From Plectrocnemia conspersa (taxonomy: Eukaryota; Arthropoda; Insecta; Trichoptera; Polycentropodidae), in NCBI GenBank assembly GCA_009617715.1, contig VTFK01000097.1:124001-188000 (forward strand): a stretch of DNA of 64,000 bases. The letters run 5' to 3'. The first letter of the stretch is position 1, and every line of letters starts with the position of its first letter. Made by a program: the position numbers and the translations under genes. Positions 32,229 to 46,285 of the stretch are shown here, one piece after another. The notes beneath the pieces are model-generated. The model ran no database searches. It was not told the origin of the DNA and was given only the letters and a program-made list of their open reading frames with translations.

Positions 32229-35200
32229 GGCGGCGGGTTCCTCGCTCGTTACCCTCAGAGGAAGCGGTTCATCTTTTGTCCCCTCAATTGAAGGAATTTA
32301 AATGAGTTCGGTTCTGTCGCCGAGCTGCCGATGCAGGACCGCAGATAACACTGGGCAGATCCTCGTCGCTTGCTTCTAAGTGGTTGGTGCAAGCAAATAA
32401 ACTGGCGGCTCCGTTGCTGGCAGTGATGTCTTTAAACGCTTATCTCACTTCTTTCCGACTGGCAGGAGGAGAAACATGCCCACACGACCTAATGGGGTCA
32501 ATATCTGTGTAACCGAACACGTATGAAATCCTGTTTTTCATAAACATTTCGGTGTACGTTTAATAATACAAAAAAACCAGTCCGACAGGTTTGAAAAGAA
32601 ATGCCCTCTTCAGTGTAATTGCTCGTTATTGTGGTTTTTGTCCTAGCTGTGTATTCTTGCAGTCGATATGTAGATCGCAAGTCTTGAAATTAATTTTTTG
32701 AATGAGCCAACAAAGAGTGGCCTGAGCGACACACATTCGGAGAGGTCAACCAACACTGACTCAATGAATTAGTGTCGTTTTCGCCATTTGTACTAGTTCG
32801 ATTCCCGCTACGTACAATTTCCACTAATTGTTAAGTCAATAGGCAGACTCATTTTTGATGCGTACATACTCTACGTGTCAACCATTAACAACTATTTGTT
32901 TGGACGCGCCATTGTATTTCAAAAGCGATATTCATAAAGGTATAAGCTTCGATAATTTTAAAATTTCTATTTTTTATCCGTCATTGTTTGTTATAATTGT
33001 AATACTTTCGTTGATGTTCCATTTTGACCAAAGACTAATAATAAATCGTACAATAGCATTCTCTCAAAACAACAATATGATTTCAACTGTATATAAGTAT
33101 TTTTCTATAAAATTGCTTTATTTTTAATTTTCACAATTAAGTTTGATATATTATTAAAAAAACGAATAACCTTTTTATTAATTTATCATTTAGAAAACAT
33201 ATTTTTTGCAATTAAAATTACTAAAAATTTCAGAATTTTGCAAAATTAATAAAATCTATACCGTGCACTAATATGTATTGTTATTTTTTCCACTATTGTG
33301 ACGCATTGGGGTAACCCGTTAGGTAACGATGGTCTTAATTTAATTTAAATAAATAAAAAAATCTGCATGCGTTGTGTGATACGTTTTGCCACAAACTACG
33401 ATAATATTTTTGCTGAAATGATAAAAGTTATCTGTATCGTTCATTTTATTTTTCAGTGGGATCTCGTTTTTTGATACTTTTACTTTAATAAAATCTCTTT
33501 AATTACATTTTAATAACAAAATAAATATCGAAAATTGAGAATTTCAATATCGCATCTATAAATGGGATAACTCATCAATGAAACATCCGATAACTAATCC
33601 AAATCTTGGAATTTTTAATTTTTGATAAAAACATGTAATTTTCATATGTATATGGTTAATAATTAAAAAATAAATTATTTCGAAAGTTATTTTAGTCCGT
33701 AAGTTTTTCTACCATACACAATATATTATTCATGTATTTTCAAAAGTGAAAACTAGATATCAATAGATAATTGGCTTCAGACTTATAATAACAGTGAAAA
33801 TATGTGCCGAACCGCCTCTAGATTATCTTACTTACATTCCAGTCGCACCGGTCGATGCTTCGGTCATTAATTAACCTCGATTTTTAATTCGCTATTTCGC
33901 GAAAGTCCATTTAGAAAACACCTAGGTTAAGTAGATTCGTGGCGTCAGTGTCCTGAGCGTGATGTTTCAGTTGCTGCCCTAATCTTGATTTAATCGGGAA
34001 CATCTAGACCGGATGCATCGCGTGGTTTTAGACCCCAGACCAGAATTTACACGACTCAATATCCTACCTGGGCCACTTCCCTTTTCACTGTGATGGTCCG
34101 ATTAGTGAATTAGATTAAAAATGAAAGTAAAACTTAGCTCTTATCGATTTGGTAACTAATTCTATAGATTAAAAATAATATAATATACGTTATACGTTGG
34201 CGAGAGTCACATTTGTGACGAGTGATTTGCGTTTCAATTTATTGCTTAGATTTTAAATTGGAAAATTGATATCCCATAAAGAAGTGAACTCACGTACATA
34301 ATGTTGGCTCTACATGGATCGCAATGCGCTATGGTATGTGCAAATAATTTAAAATCGATATTATGAAAATAAAATTTAATAAGCTATTTAAAAACCAATT
34401 AAACTCTATTACACGCATCGTGGATTAATTACAAGAACATATTTTTTAAGGAAATAACGAAAACCGAACGGTGTAATCTGTTTTCATACAAAGTCAAGCA
34501 GCTTTCGTGTCGAATGGAAAATTTAATTACGGAAATCTGCCCTATAAATCGTATCTTGTATACAACAGCTGTCCAAAAAAGTAGGTTGACGCATTGTTTA
34601 TAATAATTATAGAGGTAAGTGCTTATTAAAAAAAATAGTATTAATAAAAATATCATATTGAAAATTATTATTTTCTTTTCATTGTGCTCATATTTGAACG
34701 TCCTGGTACTCGTATCTTTGATCGCTCATGTTGAATGCAATATACGAAGAAGATCCTGTCATTTTCTTGATCTTTTAGAGAACCACCCTCTTGTTATTTT
34801 AGCCTTAACACGACCGGCAACAAGTAGTTTCTCAAAACTTTATTTTTTTCCTCTTGCTAGATATCCAAAATATACAAATATTATTTTACGACATAAAATT
34901 AAAAACCTTTTATTTATAGCTAATTATTAAAGAATTGAGTTGTTAGTCACAGTCTATAGAATTCATAAGATTCGATTACTTTTTGAATGGTCGAAGCGTC
35001 GTTTCTATTTATTGTTATTAATATATATGGGGTAGGTAATTCAGAGGTCACTCGCTCGATACAGATTTTTTGGGTTGCGATCAATGGTTATTTTAAGATG
35101 AAATTACGTCAAATTGTTTCAAGACATTCTAATTAGTATAACATTATAGAAAGGGTACTCTCCTTTGTTCTGTGACCATAATCATATAATATTTCGTACT

Positions 35201-35399
35201 GAATGATCAGTAAGATAGATCTGTAATAATATAGATCTTCAACCGAGTCGCAGTAATGATAACAAATTATTTTATATTGTGCCTATAAAGTTTATCAATA
35301 AACCTGACAGTTGGAGTTATCGAGAGTTTAATTAGAATACCAAGAAATTTTGATCCACCTAATCTAAACTGACAAAACCTGGTTGGTTGTGTAGACATT
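32229..35399. other. Region upstream of the astacin gene
   Basis: The astacin 5' UTR and promoter must lie in the first part. The minus strand stays open upstream of the ATG for about 90 nt to an in-frame TAA, with no earlier ATG. No clear TATA box at a suitable distance was fixed. The rest (32480-35399) is AT-rich with no recognisable gene. A B-box-like GTTCGATTCCC at about 32797 is isolated. Confidence 0.45.
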
Positions 35400-35407
35400 G
35401 ATTAGTG

Positions 35408-35597
35408 CAGTGGTCGCAAACTATTTTACTCGCGTACCCCTTAAAGGACAAAAATATAGTGCGTACCCCTAAATATAAACATACCTTTGTAAATAATCGG
35501 ATTTAGCTTAAAAATTTGCATCGCAGTTGTCAATTTCTCGTTTATTTGCTATTTACGATAATGTTATTGTACTCATACCCAACTGTGGAGACCGCTA
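35408..35597. mobile_element. Diverged hAT-type MITE, 190 bp
   Basis: The left end CAGTGGTCGCAAACTATTTT and the right end (reverse complement TAGCGGTCTCCACAGT) match imperfectly. Flanks are GATTAGTG and GATTAGGG, a 7-of-8 target duplication. Internal GTACCCCTTAAAGG and GTACCCCTA words are usual in hAT-derived MITEs. Confidence 0.55.
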
Positions 35598-35605
35598 GAT
35601 TAGGG

Positions 35606-38600
35606 CAACGACTCTGATTGGCAGATTTATTCCCGCAAATATTATTATTTTCAATTAATTCTTAATATGATATCTTTTCACTTAAATACGCTTCAGTTCC
35701 CAATGAGAAGAGTATTTAAAACATAATCCTAGAAGTAGAAGAAAATAATTCAGCAAAAAACAACATTGTCATTTTGAACGGCATGATATAACTATGAATA
35801 AGAGTATTAAAATGCATGATTTTTTTTGTATCTCATATACACAAGCTAACCATCACTGCCGCGCTTTATGTGTGGTGTAACTGCATTTTCCAGATGCACG
35901 TGGTTTTTTTCTAAATCGGTATTCTATCGTAAACTCTTATAAGAAATGGTATGCATCAGCGCGCTTAAGTTGATGAGCCATAAATATTTTCACAGACCAT
36001 AAACACCGACCGTTGTCCATTGGTGGGGTATCATTTCAGATGTAATCAGCTCTCGGGGGTCACCCAGAAGGTCACAGCGTTGAGAAGATCTCCAAGAGTG
36101 GATTGTATTGTATCGGTTTTACTCGGCGACTTATCTTAATTAATCAAATGATGACCAGTCCCATGCCGGGCTTTTTATAGGACGACCATGGGAATCAAAC
36201 GCGACCCGTTATGGCTCTCTCCGTTTGTTTAATCTAATCAATTACAACGATTTGGTCGTAAACGTTTAGAGATTAAACTTTTTTATTATTTGCGTCGGAT
36301 CGTGTATTGTACAGTTATGTTAGTTTTGAACATTTTTACAAAAAATCAACCTCATGATAATTAATCAATATACTACTAATAAATCACCAGAAACATTATA
36401 TGAGGCGTTGAGAATATTAAGGACCAACTACATTTATTTCTTTAATTTCGATACATCAAGTTCAGACTATTGAGTGGCTAAAATATGAGAAATCAAAGAT
36501 AGCATTATAAGGTTGCAATTTTTCTTTTTAATTTTATAAACGTATTAAAAGATTTTTGCGGAGGTACATTTTAGAATTGGCTTTTTATTGAATTATCCTT
36601 CAGAGTTCAAGTATTATCATTACGAAATTATAGCTACAAATCATAATTTATATTAAAATATTGCGGAGTTAGCCCTTAATATTTTGGATGCCTTATATTA
36701 CGGGACGTAATTGTGTGAACTTTTTTTTGGTATAACCTGTATTTATATAGGAGCATATATTGTGCCAAATATATTATATGCGTATACTTTTACCGCGTGC
36801 AAAAAGTAAAGGTAATCGTGTAAACATTCAATATCATTATTTAAACTATTGTTATTACACTTTTTAGTGTATTTTCTACTTAGTCTACAATAAAACAACA
36901 AAAAGCTCACACTAAGATAGCTTTTTTTTTGTATATTATTTTTTCAGTTTAAAGATTAATAGTTCGATCTCAAATATATGTTGCGAGCTTTTATAAAGAA
37001 AATTATTATAGTAATTTAAATATAAATATATTTTATAGTTTATTTAGTAAATACGGACGTTAATAGCTTTTATTACTAAAGTTGTTTTATAATATTTATT
37101 TATTATGTCATAATTATAGTACAGCATTTTCCTCCTAATTATTTATTTATGTATGTATTTATATAAATGATTTTTTTTAAATAATATATTATTTTAATTT
37201 TGTAGCGCACAAGTTCTGCGAAGTGGGAGTCGGAAAATTAAAATGCTATGTAGTAGTAGATTTAGATAACACCAATTCAATTAGCGTGAACCAGTGTTAA
37301 ATAATTCAAGTTCATTGGTCCAATTTCATATGGGCTTACAATGTTTAATTTCTATTGTCTGGTAGATCAGATTATACTAATTATTTATCGATCTCTTGTC
37401 GATTGTGAGTTAATGAGTATAGCTCATTAAAAATAATAATATATACAGTCAACTTCCTATCCATATCTTCGTACCTAAAAACTTAAATACACAGTATGTA
37501 TTTTAGTTTATAAAAATATTAATATTTTTTTAGAAATAAAAGTTTTATGAACGTTTTCCACTTGAAATTTAATCATTGATGATATTAGTCTGCACATAAA
37601 CGTTGCTTTTAAACCGTAACACATGAATGAAAAAGCGTAAAAAAAAACTCAAATACATTTATGTATGACATTTATTTGTATAAAATCTTTCGAGCGGTCG
37701 CATCGTGAATTCGCAGAATTTCAACATACAACACCGTCGAGATATATGACGAGGGTCGGTCGAAAAGAGCCAATAAAAAAGAGACATCGTACACGAAGAT
37801 CGGTGACGCTACCGTTCGATACCTGATTGTATGGTAATTCGAATGCAGAAACCGTCGAGATGCAGCATCTCTGAGTCACGGCCGTGGAAGGTGACGGACA
37901 AAGGTTCGCGTCTCGATGTAATGGATTTACACCTGAAATGAAGTGTACAGTAGTACTCATATGGATACTGGTGCTGTTTGTAAGGGGGCACGTGATGATT
38001 GCGCTTTGGGGCCGTGCGAACTGGTCACTATCTCGCTCTTGGAGAGTTTCCTCCGAGGCTCTCTCTCGCCGAGCTAGGAGGTTCAACATGGCCGGTTAAT
38101 TGAATGTGATTGGGGTTGTTCAGCTGTCCAGATTACAATCGCGCCTGGACGGAAAGGCATCACGTACGTTTCAAAGTGCTGAGAATGGGCGGTGGGTGTG
38201 TAACCGTCCATTACGCGATGTAAATAAACCCTGGAGAGAATTGAAAAATATGCATTTTTACAATGTTGGTTTAAGATAGGATTTTTTATAATACAAAAAT
38301 AATCAATAAGAAAATAATGAACATTACATAAAATGTTTATAATGCCTGCAATGTGTGGATCGCGATGACAAGATGGTCGGAGTTTCAAACCATAATATTG
38401 AATTGCCTATTTTTTTAAATCTGATTATTTGCTAAGTCTTATGCATTATACACAGTATAGTTTCATGTCTTATGTATGATACACAGTGTAATGTAAAGAC
38501 TACTAAAGACCAACGAAACATTAAGTTTCTCATTTCAATTCACATACAGTTTGTATATGCTAGTTATACGTGAATTTCTGTCCGTGTCTACGTCTAAAGC

Positions 38601-41099
38601 ATCCAGTCATCTTTGAACTCTGGATTCCGGTCGTCGAGCTGAACCGAGGGGATGTAAAGAGAAAAGCAGTTGTTTCTTTGATCCTCGATGGTCTAAAGTT
38701 GAGTCGGCATCGTGGTTGAAGTTCGTACGAACTTAGTAAGTCCAAGTTTGTAGATGTCTCAAATGTAAGTGATGAGTGTAAGTCCTAAGTCCTAAGTCGC
38801 CAAATAATATTTGGTGTTGTAGATGAATTGAGCGTGAATTCCAGTTAAATAGTAATTAGATTATGAGCTTCCAAAAATTACAAATAGAGTACGATAATTA
38901 AATTGAGTGCTTGCTCCAAAATTTTAAAAAACATATTTGACATTTTGTTGTCAGAGTATTTTCAAACCCCCTTAAGGCCCTAAACTATGTATCTATACAA
39001 GTAATGCACCTACTTAGTTTAGGCGCCGTGTATATGGATATCATAATTATTAAGTTAATAAAATAGAATACATATCGACTCTCAGATTACTTAAATCTGC
39101 ATTCAGAGAAGCGAGTAAGGTTTTAAACGCATGATCGGCACGATTTTAATTTAAACCGGAATTCTATTAATGATAACGCGTGATGAAACGATTTCTTGGT
39201 GGAATAAAATAGCAAACGTTGAAGTTTCTTCGAAGCGAATGCGTGGTCTTTACAATGTTTAGAGCATGTATAGAAAATCTCCGGGTTCAATTAACATACC
39301 GCCAAAGCACAATCATACAATTCGCACTGCGTGCCTTTGTCGAAGGGCCTGCTAGTTCATCTGTGAAATTGCATTATTTGTCCATGGTTAATCGAACAGA
39401 AAGGTATGTATTAAAAATACTATAAAAAATAGCTCGAAAAATATATAATGTGCTCGAAATTATATCAAGAATGCATTACATTCGTTTCGAGCAATAAAAT
39501 TAACTATGCAGCATTAATACGGCAGTTAATTAACCGTATTTTTAATTATTAAATTACCGGTCGTGTTAGTTGCTTATAAATATACGTAGATAAAGATGCC
39601 ACGTTTATAATATGGTAGTTATTAATTTTATTGGGGTACATATTCAGAAAATCTAGTTAATTATCTTAAACACATTTGACGATAAAACATCAATGTTGAT
39701 GTGTTCCTTTACCATCTGCTGAAATGAAGTGTCTCTTTCATCCAGTTTAAGCCAATATTGACCGTAGTGATATGTCCTTACATGGATATTAAGTTAACAA
39801 AATGGAGCTATAAAGCTCCCCAAGCAGTTTCCAGCATAGGCTAGATAATTAAACGAACCTGATCTTGGTGCGCGAGTTATAAATGTAAATAACCATGACT
39901 ATTGAGTGATACACATATGTTACGTTAAATATAATACAAATAGTAAATTTATACATTTTTATATTTTGATGTCTTATGAGGCATAAATGTCACACGATAC
40001 AAATAAAATATTTATTTATATTTTTTGAGATGTATAAAAAAAAAGACAAATTGTATATAGGCATACCCTAGATTGGATCTATATATTCATCGGGAGACAC
40101 CTGTTGATCATGATTGATTTTATCTTTATCCGCATACGTTTCATAGATCATTGATCAACTCAATTTGAAAGGCGTAAAAGACATATTTATAACCATCTTC
40201 TCATTGGAATGTCGTTATTTAGATTTCTTTATTAAGCCCTTTCTAAGATGCGTATCGCTCTCGAAACGAAAAAATACAAATATCGACAAAATCGTTAGTA
40301 ATATAAAATTAATTCCGGTTAATTACACGAATCAATTTAAATCTTATACTTGGCTGAAAATTGTGATTTTATCGAAAGATAATCGGCGTTTAAAGAAAAA
40401 ACCTTATTTTATATATGAACATGTGTAAGTAATTAAGTTCTTTGTATACATATTTTTTTTGTTAGTCCTGTCGCGCTCGTCAGATTGATGGGTGATAGTG
40501 TTGAATAGGAAAAATCAGACGGATAGACATGGCATGTAAATCGATTTGTATCGATAAGTAATTGTTGCTATCTTGACGTTTATTTATATAATAATTGAGT
40601 ACCAAATAAGATTCCAGACGAGTGTAACTCACAATGATATTTATTAACGATCAAAGGATTCCATTCAATAAATTCCGTAAGGAATACATTCTTGTCGGAC
40701 GCTGCGTGTGATTATGTTTGTTGTGACTGGATTTTACAGTGGCTCTCAACGTATTATTCACAAAAATATTCTAGCTATTTGCCGCTAAAGCGTCGTGGAT
40801 TGTAAGTACCAATATATGTAATGATTACCCACTCCTCTTTAATTAGATATTTTATTTATGAAATAAGTTTGCTAATATCTACAATTGCCATAACCTGATA
40901 ATACTTATAAACGATCAAAAAGGAAATTTGGAATCTTTTGATATACATTATAACTTATTTAACTAAAAACTGATTCGTACTAGCAAAAAAATATGTTCAT
41001 GTGTAGAATTCTTAAAAAATATGTATTGTTAAATGGATTGAATATTGAAACAAGGTCTGCAATTTATACTTTGTAAGTTGGTGATTTAAGCAAAAATTT
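35606..41099. other. Gene desert
   Basis: Mostly AT-rich. The block 37680-38250 is GC-richer and open on both strands (122 and 71 residues). Neither translation resembles a known protein, so I read it as non-coding or regulatory. A short microrepeat of TAAGTCC lies near 38780-38800. No RNA gene or complete transposon is seen. Confidence 0.45.
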
Positions 41100-42300
41100 T
41101 AGTGTTAGTCTTAAACATCACTGATCAACCTAAGAAGATATGGGATATTATTTATTTTATTTTTATTTATTTTATTAATTTATTTAGCTTAAAAAATTTA
41201 GTAAACTTATTAAAATATATAATAAAATATACAATAATAAAGACATTAATTTATTTCTATATGTACGAAGGTGTTTTTTTTTATTCCATTTATGAAAAAA
41301 TATAATTTTATTGGAAGACTATTATATAAATAGTTTGCCGTACTCGTTTTCTTATACTTAATTATCTTTTAAATTTTCTCTATTTCTAGTATTATATTTA
41401 AATTTCTTTTAAAAAAAAATAGTAACATATTATTTTCTAACTTATATATAAATACTTTCATACTCAAATTTTTGAACATTGTTTTTAAAGTTAATCTAAT
41501 TTAAGAATTGCCCTATTTTGTAAGCAACATTTGTTTGTCTAATTTATTTAACATATTTAATAGTGTTTAATGGGGGGCAATATTACCATTGTAAATTATT
41601 TTTTTTTGTATTTATACTTAATATATTTCTTAATCTAGATAATAAACCTATTTTTCTACTAATTTTTTTTTTAAATTACAATGTTCTTTAAAATTTAATT
41701 TTTGTATCAACAATTACTCTAAATATTTTTAATTATCCACTATTTCTATACTAGAGTTATTTAAACACAAGTTTACTATTATCTAACACATTTTTTATAA
41801 TTAATAAAAATACAGTTTTATTCTCATTTAATTTGTACATTATTTTTAACCATACTAATATACTTAATTCTAAAATGTTAACCTATGCAATATTAATGTG
41901 TCATCCGCAAATAGATGAATTTTACATTTTTCACGTTATTAACTATATCATTAATATACAAAAAAACAAATAACAATGGTTAATTTAACCCTTTGTGGTA
42001 CTCCATAAGACACTAATGAAATACATTATTTATTTTTTTTAAATAAAATCAGAACTATATCACTTATACCCTATACTCTCCAATTTCTTTAACATTATTT
42101 TTCTGTCATTGTTTCGAAGGCTCTCTTGAAATCCAAGAAAACTGCTCTAATGATTTTGTTTGTATCCTTAGCCAACAGCCAATCATTTATCACTACTTGT
42201 AATGCAGTTTCAGTGGAATGCTTTTCTCTGAATCCAGATTGTTGTTCACATATTATGTTTTGAGAAGTAATAAATGGATGAAAATCTATTTTAATTACAT
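41100..42300 (-). pseudogene. Non-LTR retrotransposon RT relic (CR1/Jockey-like)
   Basis: Reading the minus strand from 42300: a stretch with CEQQSGFREKHSTETALQVV, then VFLDFKRAFET (RT domain block with conserved DFxxAFxT), SYGVPQ near 42000, YINDIVNN near 41945, and the catalytic FADDTLILH at about 41911. Next come WLKIMYKLNENKT near 41840 and KYLRVIVDTKIKF near 41720, then weaker LQNRAILK-like sequence near 41500. Order and spacing match the RT of CR1/Jockey-type elements. Many frameshifts and stops make it long dead. No endonuclease and no clear 3' tail are seen. Confidence 0.78.
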
Positions 42301-44017
42301 CATATAGTTTGCTACTTTAAATTTATTTAAAAAAAATAGTATTTAATTTGTTGTTAATTAAATTACTGTACAAAAAAGTGTTATTAATATATATTTTTTA
42401 AATACAATTTTTGAATGTAACTTGAAAAAAGCAACACACAAGTTTGTTATTATAACATCCATAATAAATAATCCAGTAGCCATATGTTATACCAACTGAC
42501 TAAAATAATATGTAATAACTTAGAATGTAACATTCTCAAGTACCTTAATGTATGAAAAACATTTTTTTTAAATAAAATCAGTTACAACTGCATGCATCAA
42601 TATTGGTAAATGAGAAAGGTCTTTCATTGGTATATCCCATCGTCGAAAAAAAATATAAATATTTTATATTGCTTACAAAATAAAACGTTGCAGACCCCTG
42701 CAGCATTCACACATCGACACAAAATAAGATACGTCGTATGATTGATGATGGGTAAATTTCATTTGGATATAAAAGAATACCGCGGGCGATAGAGGTCGAT
42801 AGTACTAATTGATGCAAAGTCGTCGAGCAGCCCGTTTTTTGTTGTAACCGCTTCGGTTATGCGTTACATTTTGTTCATATGAATTCCTGTTACTTTAGCT
42901 TCTTTGCATTCGCTCGGTGCTTCGAGTGCGAATTCGCATTCCCCCTTATCTGCTTTGTGTTGTGCGCTCCCAATGCGAATAGGCGATATAACTCGAAATT
43001 GACCGAACTGATCCGACGGGCGACGGGCGAATTCGGCCGAATTGTCTCGAATTTGACCGACGCGCCCGTCTTCAAGCAGTAACGCAGATATTTTGCGGGT
43101 CACGCTCACTAGCTCAAACGTGGGTTCCTGGTATTGTTGCGACGAGTGCGCTCACCCAACGACCACAGCAACCGCGCATCGAAGAAACGGAAGTGTGCGC
43201 ATTTAGCAAACTGAACAGTTTTGAATTAATATTTTAATACATTTTTTTAGTATGTATTTAATTAGATATAAACATGGCATCCAATTATTATAAAAAATAT
43301 TGTTCTTATAATTAATAAATTGCCAGAAATAATTAAAAATATATAGAGATAATAAGGTATTTTTTTATCTGTTTACGCAAAAATCAGTAAAAAAAATGTT
43401 TTAAAGAAAAAACTTTTTTTGTGAATAATCATAAAATTTCATTTTAAATGAATAAAAATTAAATAAAGAACATTTAAACATAGTACCAAGGTAAAATTTG
43501 CAGTTTTTAAAAAAAATATATTTATTTTTGATTAACGCGTCCATAAAGTTTAAATTAAATAAGACGATCGTAAAGTAATGCTACTTTATATAATATATAT
43601 TATTGTCTACACGGTTAAAATATTCTACGTATGTACATAGATATACAATTCTATTGGTATTTTTAAAAATATTATATTAAACAAATATTCAACCTGGAGA
43701 GTGATTCCATAACTGATATCATATATATTTTTAAAACTTCTTACTGTTTTCTTTATAACATATATTTTTTTATTTATTACAACGAATATATTCGAATAAT
43801 TAACGTTTACTATACGATATTCGAATAGTTAAAAATAACGAATATCTGGAATCATTAACCGTAATTCTTATAAATAATACACGCTTATATCTCTTTTTAA
43901 ATTCGATTTATATAATATGATATTATATCTGCATCGATTTTTCATATTGCAAAATCAAGAGCTTTCTAATCAGACTTTAATTGTTTTATTTTATTTATCT
44001 TTATTTAATATATGTAG
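42301..44017. other. Non-coding stretch with one GC-richer islet
   Basis: The islet 42830-43200 contains repeated CGAATTCG/GCGAATTC words and open frames on both strands (81, 67 and 61 residues) without recognisable similarity. It may be regulatory. The remainder is A/T-rich with no feature seen. Confidence 0.4.
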
Positions 44018-44085
44018 TTATAAGATATTATTTTATAATATTATAAGATATTATTTTATAATATTATAAGATATTATTTTATAAT
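44018..44085. repeat. Three-copy 23-bp tandem repeat
   Basis: The unit TTATAAGATATTATTTTATA plus ATA occurs at 44018-44040, 44041-44063 and 44064-44085. The copies are exact apart from the missing last base of the third. Confidence 0.92.
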
Positions 44086-44324
44086 TTATGTAGGACGCAT
44101 TGTACTATTAGCAGTTACACAGTAACCTTAAGAAGTAGTGTTATTACAATGTAATGATTTCTCAACTTCATTCTACGAATATTAGAATAGATTTTTTTTA
44201 AATAGTGTTTTTATCGGATCTTTGCAATTACTATATTATATGCCATCTAGCGACGATGAGATGAATTTTTTTAAATATATTGTATTTTTTTAAACAAATT
44301 TAATATAAACTAGGAACCCCATTC

Positions 44325-44378
44325 TGAAGACAATGATCGAAATTGTAATTATAATAATCACTAATTCTCGATAATCAT
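44325..44378 (-). mobile_element. SINE body fragment, copy D
   Basis: The reverse complement reads GAGAATTAGTGATTATTATA followed by ATTACAATTTCGATCATTG. It matches the body of the SINE at 11315 and the fragment at 59821. The tRNA-like head is missing. Confidence 0.55.
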
Positions 44379-44724
44379 AGCTTATATATAGGAAACGTAC
44401 GGTCCGCCTACCAAAACTTTCAGGACCGTAGTACGCAATCGATATATTATATCATTAAATATATAATCAGTTTCACAAATAATGCTAAGCAACAGTTAAT
44501 ATGTAAAATATACAAAAAATTGTCACCGCATGGCTAAAAAGTCTGATATGGTTTGCGGAATACATTAAAAATTATACTTAGTTTATATATCACAGCAACT
44601 AAATGAACCCCGACGATATTTCAAAAGAGAATTTTGGATTTTCAGAAAAGTGTCGGAATATCACTTTTATGAGGAACATTAATAAAAGTTTCGAGATCTG
44701 TGGAAAATTTATGTTTTAGTCAAA

Positions 44725-44774
44725 TGAGGCAGTCAAATATGGCCCGCAGGCTGAAAAGTTTGCTCATCCTTGAA
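44725..44774 (-). mobile_element. hAT-type terminal relic
   Basis: The reverse strand begins CAAGGATGAGCAAACTTTTC and continues AGCCTGCGGGCCATATTTGA, the form of a hAT end (CARGGRTGRGCAAACTTTTT...GCGGGCCA). The partner end is not found. Confidence 0.4.
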
Positions 44775-44891
44775 TAATATGTTAAGGAAATTTGCTGATA
44801 ACCGTTTTTAATTTTCATTATTAATATTTTTTTACTACTTGAAAGTTTTTACAAACGTAAACAAAATAGCGGTCAAATGCATCCCCTAAGA

Positions 44892-45147
44892 CAGAGGTCG
44901 GCAAAGTGCGGCTCCGGAGCCGCATGCGGCTCTTTGGCCCCTTAAGTGTGGCTCTGGCACAAATATCCACGGGCATTCGCACCAGATTAAGGAAAAACAT
45001 GGAGCGCTAAATTCGAACGTCTTAGTGTTGATTTGGAAAATTATAATAAAGGTTTGCTAAATTAATAAATAGATTTGGCTCTCAATTTTCTTTAATCTTT
45101 GTAATGTACATATTTGGCTCTTTGGCTAATAAGTTTGCCGACCACTG
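44892..45147. mobile_element. hAT-type MITE, 256 bp, with perfect target duplication
   Basis: The left end is CAGAGGTCGGCAAAGTGCGG and the right end, reversed, is CAGTGGTCGGCAAACTTATT. The 8-bp duplication CCCTAAGA at 44884-44891 and 45148-45155 is exact. CGGCTCTTTGG occurs near both ends. No coding capacity. The intact duplication suggests a fairly recent insertion. Confidence 0.93.
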
Positions 45148-45155
45148 CCCTAAGA

Positions 45156-46285
45156 TAACAAAATATTTGTGATAAGTTAACTACTTGCAACTGTTCTTTA
45201 AGCCCTTTGATTGTAATCAAGAGGCCTAAAAAACAGTGGCGATTGATGCATGGGCAAACTTATTGTCTCCGACGCGTGTCGTGGCCTTTTCTAAGGATTT
45301 AAAATTTTATAGCTGCGAAATAATGGCTTTTGGAAATTTGTGGTAATTGTGCAATATTAGTTGTACAGCATGATTTGTTACGCTAACCAATGTTACGCTA
45401 ACCTTTTTCTGTATGGAAAGTTCTTTCGTTGTTAAAACTATCTTATTATCAACTATTGAAGCCCTCCACATGTATCAACATATATGTAAACTAATAAAAT
45501 AATGTATTTTTCTATTGCTAGTAAATCTTTTCGGAGCACTTTCAGAAAGTTTGTTTTATTTAAAGCTGACGACAAATCAGTGTTTGCTGGTGGATTCTGT
45601 TTATTTTTAAATAACTATTCTCATGTGTTATCTAGGCATTTTTTTATATTTTAGAGCAGTTTCCATGGATAAAATCATAATTTTTGGTTAATTTATACTA
45701 CTTGTGTGTACCTTTATTTGTTTTAATTGTAGAAGCGTTAGGAATTTAGTATTTTTTTTTTATAAAATCACATTAATAAAAATATATAATATTTATCTTT
45801 CCCGTGCATTTTTAATCACATTCTACAATAAAAAAGCATCAGAAATCTTTCACCGCGTTAACCGATCTATGAATTATGATCACAACACCTTTGGTAACTT
45901 ATGTAAAGCAGTCATCCATATATCACGCGCCTAACGTGTTATTTTAACATATTCCGGTCAATTTCTCGTTGTTCACAAGAAAGGATTGCTTTTTTTCGAC
46001 TTTAGGCACCGACCGTTAAAAATCTCTGCTATGCATTTAATTTGGTCGATATGGTAGGGTTACGTAGGCAGGGGGCATTGTTATCGTAAGTAACGCAGCA
46101 GGGATCGTAGGCGATGAGCACTTGGAAACCCGAGGGCTACGAACATCATTGTGTGACTTGGTGCAATAATTCCTCAACCAACACCAGAAAAAAAATGTAT
46201 CACACAAATTATAACAGCGCGATAGATATTATATTTTTGCATTAATTACTATTTTTAATACATTTTGTATATAATATATTATATA
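45156..46285. other. Non-coding stretch
   Basis: CAGTGGCGATTGATG at 45234 resembles an unpaired hAT end. A moderately GC-rich tract at 46010-46170 has no open frame I recognise. Nothing else is seen. Confidence 0.4.

Noticed and set aside
32797..32807. Isolated B-box GTTCGATTCCC
   Set aside because: No A-box at the right distance and no cloverleaf; chance or SINE relic.
37721..38099. 122-residue minus-strand and 71-residue plus-strand ORFs
   Set aside because: Mutually antisense, no family similarity and no supporting splice sites.
45234..45290. Possible hAT element starting CAGTGGCGATTG
   Set aside because: No matching right end or target duplication within the next kilobase.
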